Assembly: GCA_947442905.1 (NCBI GenBank)
Contig: CANEWV010000035.1
Span: 1 to 9,663 of the forward strand
DNA from: Chitinophagaceae bacterium
GTDB lineage: Bacteria > Bacteroidota > Bacteroidia > Chitinophagales > Chitinophagaceae
Length of the DNA: 9,663 bases
Direction: 5' to 3'
Position 1 is the stretch's first letter, and every line of letters starts with the position of its first letter. Shown in pieces: positions 7,130 through 9,663 of this stretch. The translations under genes were made by a program, and so were the position numbers. Below the pieces are notes generated by a model, which saw nothing but the letters and a program-made list of their open reading frames with translations, was not told the origin of the DNA and did no database searches.

Positions 7130-7142
7130 GGAAATTACCTAT
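7127..7142. promoter_or_regulatory. Inverted repeat ATAGG-N6-CCTAT overlapping the candidate promoter of 5625-7058
   Basis: ATAGG-AAATTA-CCTAT overlaps the minus-strand -7 candidate by three bases. It matches the dyad at 5613-5628 at 15 of 16 positions. Its centre is 43 bp from that of the dyad at 7082-7101, close to four helical turns, so the two would face the same side of DNA. It is a plausible operator; the binding protein is unknown. Confidence 0.45.
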
Positions 7143-7273
7143 TAGCTAACCCGTTATTTCACCTAGTTTATTAACAGGGAAATTAGAGAACTGCATCTTC
7201 GTGCCAAGAATACCGTTAATATGTTTATACACACCGGGGGGATGTTGTATAGATATAGAGACGGTATTTTTGT

Positions 7274-7351
7274 TTAGTCCCTATTTTGACGGTTACGTCT
7301 AATAATGATGATGATGATGGCAATGATGCCAAAAATGATTGGAAATGTCAT
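7274..7351 (-). CDS. Possible 25-residue isoleucine-rich single-TM peptide
   Basis: A short ORF runs from ATG (7351-7349) to TAA (7276-7274). The peptide begins MTFPIIFGIIA, continues with six isoleucines in a row and ends RRNRQNRD. It would form one membrane helix with a positively charged cytosolic tail (N-out/C-in by the positive-inside rule). It lies 27 bases after the stop of the response regulator on the same strand and could be co-transcribed. A stop codon two codons upstream fixes the ATG as the only start. GAG lies five bases upstream, but Bacteroidota rarely rely on such sites. The function is unknown. Part of the isoleucine run comes from a triplet repeat, so chance coding is possible. 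Confidence 0.4.
   Translation of the reverse strand: MTFPIIFGIIAIIIIIIRRNRQNRD
7305..7319 (+). repeat. (ATG)5 triplet microsatellite
   Basis: Five perfect ATG units, read as ATC isoleucine codons on the minus strand within the small ORF at 7274-7351. Changes in copy number would lengthen or shorten the hydrophobic run without shifting the frame. Confidence 0.7.
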
Positions 7352-7378
7352 ATCTCAAAGTTAAGGGTTATTGAAACA

Positions 7379-8032
7379 TTATTCGCCATATAGTCCTTTT
7401 TCGCAGGCATAGGTAACCAGGCCCGCCATACTCTTAACACCCATTTTTTGCATCACCCTGGTGCGATGACCCTCCACCGTTCGCTGGCTCAAATAAAGTG
7501 TAGAAGCAATTTCTTTACTAATGTATCCCTTACAAATGAGGGTGATAATATCTTTTTCGCGCTCAGAAAACACCACCAAATGCGCTTTACTCCCCGACTG
7601 AAACTTGTCAATTAGGTCTTTAACCTGCTTATTACTTTCCGTACAAAAATAGGAGCGGTTGTTAAAAACAGATTCTATGGCCTGCTCAATGTCAGCTTTG
7701 TCGGCGTTTTTCATGAGGTAACCTAGGGCCCCTGCATCTAACATTTCCATGATATGGCTTTCTTGACCAAACACCGATAAGGCAATTACTTTGGCACCCG
7801 GATGCCTTTTACATAGTTCCTTGGTGGCCATCACCCCATCCATAACCGGCATCGAAATGTCAACTAAAAAAACATCGGGGGGATAGCGGGCGGCTACAGA
7901 AAGTAAATCCAGTCCGTTTTCGGCCTCCCCCACAAGTTCTATTCCGTCTATACTAGCCAAAAGCATTTTTAAGCCGCGTCTAAAAATGATGTGATCATCA
8001 GCAATTAGCACTTTAATTTTTTGGGTTAGCAT
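7379..8032 (-). CDS. NarL/LuxR-family two-component response regulator
   Basis: 217 residues, the normal length for this family. The N-terminal receiver domain (about 5-125) has the acidic pair D12-D13, the phospho-acceptor D58 in VFLVDISMPVMDG, the switch Ser86 in VIALSVFG and the conserved K108 in GYLMKNA, so it looks fully functional. The C-terminal LuxR-type HTH (about 153-215) contains FSEREKDIITLICKGYISKE, IASTLYLSQRTVEGHRTRVM and QKMGVKSMAGLVTYA. Phosphorylation of D58 should promote dimerisation and DNA binding. ATG 8032 opens just before the receiver core (KIKVLIADDH). No histidine kinase lies in the window next to it, although one could be encoded elsewhere. It is divergent from the helicase and is followed on the same strand by the tiny ORF at 7274-7351. 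Its G+C is visibly higher than that of the genes to its left. Confidence 0.95.
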   Translation of the reverse strand: MLTQKIKVLIADDHIIFRRGLKMLLASIDGIELVGEAENGLDLLSVAARYPPDVFLVDISMPVMDGVMATKELCKRHPGAKVIALSVFGQESHIMEMLDAGALGYLMKNADKADIEQAIESVFNNRSYFCTESNKQVKDLIDKFQSGSKAHLVVFSEREKDIITLICKGYISKEIASTLYLSQRTVEGHRTRVMQKMGVKSMAGLVTYACEKGLYGE

Positions 8033-8192
8033 AGAGTTAGGTTTTTGGTTATATAAAATTTAACATATGCAATATGACTGCAATAAATATTGAAATCATA
8101 GAGAAAAACACTGAATTATTACTGCATGAAACACGTACTATAACTTATCAACGATTGAAGGGAAGATGCGATCTAGGGATTATCTTGCGCTT
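8033..8192. other. Divergent intergenic region between response regulator and helicase
   Basis: 160 AT-rich bases. I found no exact TAnnTTTG element on either strand and no strong hairpin. A 44-codon plus-strand frame (8074-8208) overlaps the helicase start but shows no recognisable features. Confidence 0.55.
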
Positions 8193-9663
8193 ATGCAACA
8201 GTATTTAGCGGGATTAAATGAGCCACAAAAAGAAGCGGTATTACACGTGAACGGACCCATCATGATTGTGGCAGGTGCGGGTAGTGGTAAAACAAAAGTT
8301 TTAACAACACGCATTGCGCACCTGATGTCGGTGGGTGTAGATGCCTTTAATATTTTAGCGCTCACATTTACCAATAAAGCTGCGGCAGAAATGAAGGAAA
8401 GAATTGAGCGCACGCTGGGTAATACCGACGCAAGAAATTTATACATTGGCACGTTTCATAGTGTGTTTGCGCGCATTCTGCGCGCCGAAGCGCACCGCTT
8501 AGGCTATCCCAATCATTTCACCATTTATGATACCGATGATAGCAGATCTGTTATTAAAACAGTAGTTAATGAATTAAACCTAGACGACAAACATTACAAA
8601 GCAAACATTGTAGGTAGTCGAATTTCAAGTGCAAAAAATGCACTCTTATCGCCTGCCGAATATGCAACAGATTATTATATTCAGCAAGAAGACATGCGCG
8701 CTAACAGGCCCGCCATTGCTCAAGTCTATGCAGCATACGCTAGCAGATGTTTTAAAAACGGAGCGATGGATTTTGATGATTTGTTACTCAAAATGCATGA
8801 GCTCTTAAAAAACTTTCCGGAGGTATTACACAAGTACCAACACAAGTTTAAATACATTCTTATTGATGAGTACCAAGATACCAATCCGGTGCAGTATCAA
8901 ATTACAAAACTACTTGCCGCTGTCAATGAAAATATTTGTGTGGTAGGTGATGACGCACAAAGTATTTATAGTTTTAGAGGCGCCACCATCGAAAATATTT
9001 TACAATTTAAAAAAGACTACGACGATGTTAAAGTGGTAAAGCTGGAACAAAATTATAGAAGTAGTCAGAACATTATTCATGTTGCCAACGAGGTGATCAA
9101 AAACAACGAAGGGCAAATTCAAAAAAATCTTTGGACCGAAAATAAAGAAGGCGAAAAAATTTGTTTGGTGCGCACCATGACAGACAATGATGAAGGCCGT
9201 TTTGTGTCAGACACAATTCAAGAACAAAGATTACGCAATCATTTTAACAACAAAGATTTTGCCATCTTATACCGCACCAACGCGCAGAGCCGGTCGTTTG
9301 AGGAAAGCCTTAGAAGAATGGGTATTCCTTACCGTATTTATGGGGGCGTAAGTTTCTACCAACGCAAAGAAGTAAAAGATTTTATTGCCTATTTACGTGT
9401 GGTGGTAAATATGAAAGATGAGGAGGCACTTAAAAGAATTATCAATTATCCAGTAAGGGGTATTGGTAAAACAACCATGGAAAAATGTGCCATTGCTGCC
9501 AACGAACATAATATTACACTCTTTGAAGTCATTAGCAGAGCGGGCGAATTTGGGTTTAAAGCAGGTACACTTGAAGCGCTGCAAAACTTTGTAACCATGA
9601 TCCGGTATTTTCAAAGTATGCTGCAGCAAAACAATGCATACGATGTGGCCGTTCAGGTTGGTA
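8193..9663 (+). CDS. UvrD/PcrA-type superfamily 1 ATP-dependent DNA helicase, N-terminal 490 codons
   Basis: A 3'-5' SF1A helicase of the UvrD/PcrA/Rep group, active in excision repair, removal of proteins from DNA and replication-fork maintenance. Motifs appear in order: Q-motif LNEPQKEAV (8-16); Walker A AGAGSGKT with K33; Ia LTFTNKAAAEMKER; Ib YIGTFHSVFARILR; motif II IDEYQDTNPVQY with D225-E226; motif III VVGDDAQSIYSFRGA; motif IV KLEQNYRSSQNI; then LYRTNAQSRSFEESL and IPYRIYGGVSFYQRKEVKD of domain 2. The frame is open to the right edge, and roughly the last third of a typical protein of this family is missing. I chose ATG 8193 because MQQYLAGLNEPQKEAV gives the standard family N-terminus; an in-frame ATG at 8166 would add nine residues. 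Members of the UvrD, PcrA and Rep groups cannot be told apart reliably from this half. Confidence 0.95.
   Translation, partial: MQQYLAGLNEPQKEAVLHVNGPIMIVAGAGSGKTKVLTTRIAHLMSVGVDAFNILALTFTNKAAAEMKERIERTLGNTDARNLYIGTFHSVFARILRAEAHRLGYPNHFTIYDTDDSRSVIKTVVNELNLDDKHYKANIVGSRISSAKNALLSPAEYATDYYIQQEDMRANRPAIAQVYAAYASRCFKNGAMDFDDLLLKMHELLKNFPEVLHKYQHKFKYILIDEYQDTNPVQYQITKLLAAVNENICVVGDDAQSIYSFRGATIENILQFKKDYDDVKVVKLEQNYRSSQNIIHVANEVIKNNEGQIQKNLWTENKEGEKICLVRTMTDNDEGRFVSDTIQEQRLRNHFNNKDFAILYRTNAQSRSFEESLRRMGIPYRIYGGVSFYQRKEVKDFIAYLRVVVNMKDEEALKRIINYPVRGIGKTTMEKCAIAANEHNITLFEVISRAGEFGFKAGTLEALQNFVTMIRYFQSMLQQNNAYDVAVQVG

Larger units (their letters stand above)
7059..7378. other. Regulatory intergenic region rich in inverted repeats, containing one tiny ORF
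   Basis: This 320-base stretch separates two minus-strand genes. From left to right it holds a dyad at 7082-7101, an 8-bp inverted repeat of two -7-like octamers at 7105-7129, a dyad at 7127-7142, a start-poor open frame on the minus strand at 7146-7280, a 25-codon ORF at 7274-7351 and an (ATG)5 triplet run at 7305-7319. The half nearer 7058 is very AT-rich. An unusual CCGGGGGG run lies at 7234-7241. Confidence 0.7.

Noticed and set aside
8074..8208. 44-codon plus-strand frame overlapping the helicase start (begins MTAINIEIIEKNTELL)
   Set aside because: Its last third is just the helicase start read in another frame. No family resemblance or promoter is visible, and a frame of this length is expected by chance.
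8180..8452. 90-codon minus-strand frame opposite the helicase N-terminus
   Set aside because: It is antisense to Walker A and motif Ia of an unmistakable helicase.
8466..8484. GCGCGC-ATTCT-GCGCGC inverted repeat in the helicase gene
   Set aside because: It encodes ordinary conserved residues (FARILRAE) of motif Ib, so Ala/Arg codon choice explains it.
9393..9629. 78-codon minus-strand frame opposite the helicase
   Set aside because: It is antisense to the conserved domain 2 region of the helicase and has no features of its own.
1..9663. Mobile element, tRNA or rRNA gene
   Set aside because: I saw no transposase or integrase motifs, no terminal repeats with target duplications, and no stretch resembling tRNA or rRNA.

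Overview
The window most likely comes from a low-GC member of the Bacteroidota. The support is a large secreted adhesin-like protein of the type carried by the type IX secretion system (T9SS), a 7-TM membrane domain fused to an AraC-type DNA-binding domain, candidate -7 elements matching the Bacteroidota TAnnTTTG consensus, and the lack of clear Shine-Dalgarno sequences. The genus cannot be fixed from this sequence. Base composition is uneven: the left two thirds is AT-rich, while the response regulator and helicase at the right are visibly richer in G+C.

Layout. (1) Positions 1-4191, minus strand: the first 1397 codons of a very large secreted modular protein. It has a signal peptide, an IPT/TIG domain, seven FG-GAP/VCBS repeats that look like a seven-bladed beta-propeller, a Bacteroidota beta-sandwich module, two paralogous LamG-like domains and several Ig-like modules. 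Its C-terminus lies outside the window. (2) 4192-4437: a divergent intergenic region with two hairpin-forming inverted repeats. (3) 4438-5604, plus strand: a 7-TM membrane-anchored AraC-type regulator. (4) 5625-7058, minus strand and convergent with (3): a signal-peptide protein with an extracytoplasmic repeat-rich region, one TM helix and a cytosolic C-terminal domain that looks like a winged helix. (5) 7059-7378: a region dense in inverted repeats, with candidate promoters and a 25-codon ORF for a tiny isoleucine-rich membrane peptide. (6) 7379-8032, minus strand: a NarL/LuxR-type response regulator with no histidine kinase beside it. (7) 8193-9663, plus strand: the N-terminal 490 codons of a UvrD/PcrA-type DNA helicase, cut by the window edge.

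The most interesting part is the centre. Two convergent genes each pair a membrane or extracytoplasmic part with a (putative) cytosolic DNA-binding domain. Inverted repeats built from the same half-site, ATAGG/CCTAT, lie upstream of both genes and between their 3' ends. Two of these, ATAGG-AAATAA-CCTAT and ATAGG-AAATTA-CCTAT, differ by one base and bracket the gene at 5625-7058; the second overlaps that gene's candidate -7 element. This suggests, as inference, a small regulatory circuit in which one or both membrane regulators act on shared operators. The helicase is probably unrelated housekeeping DNA.
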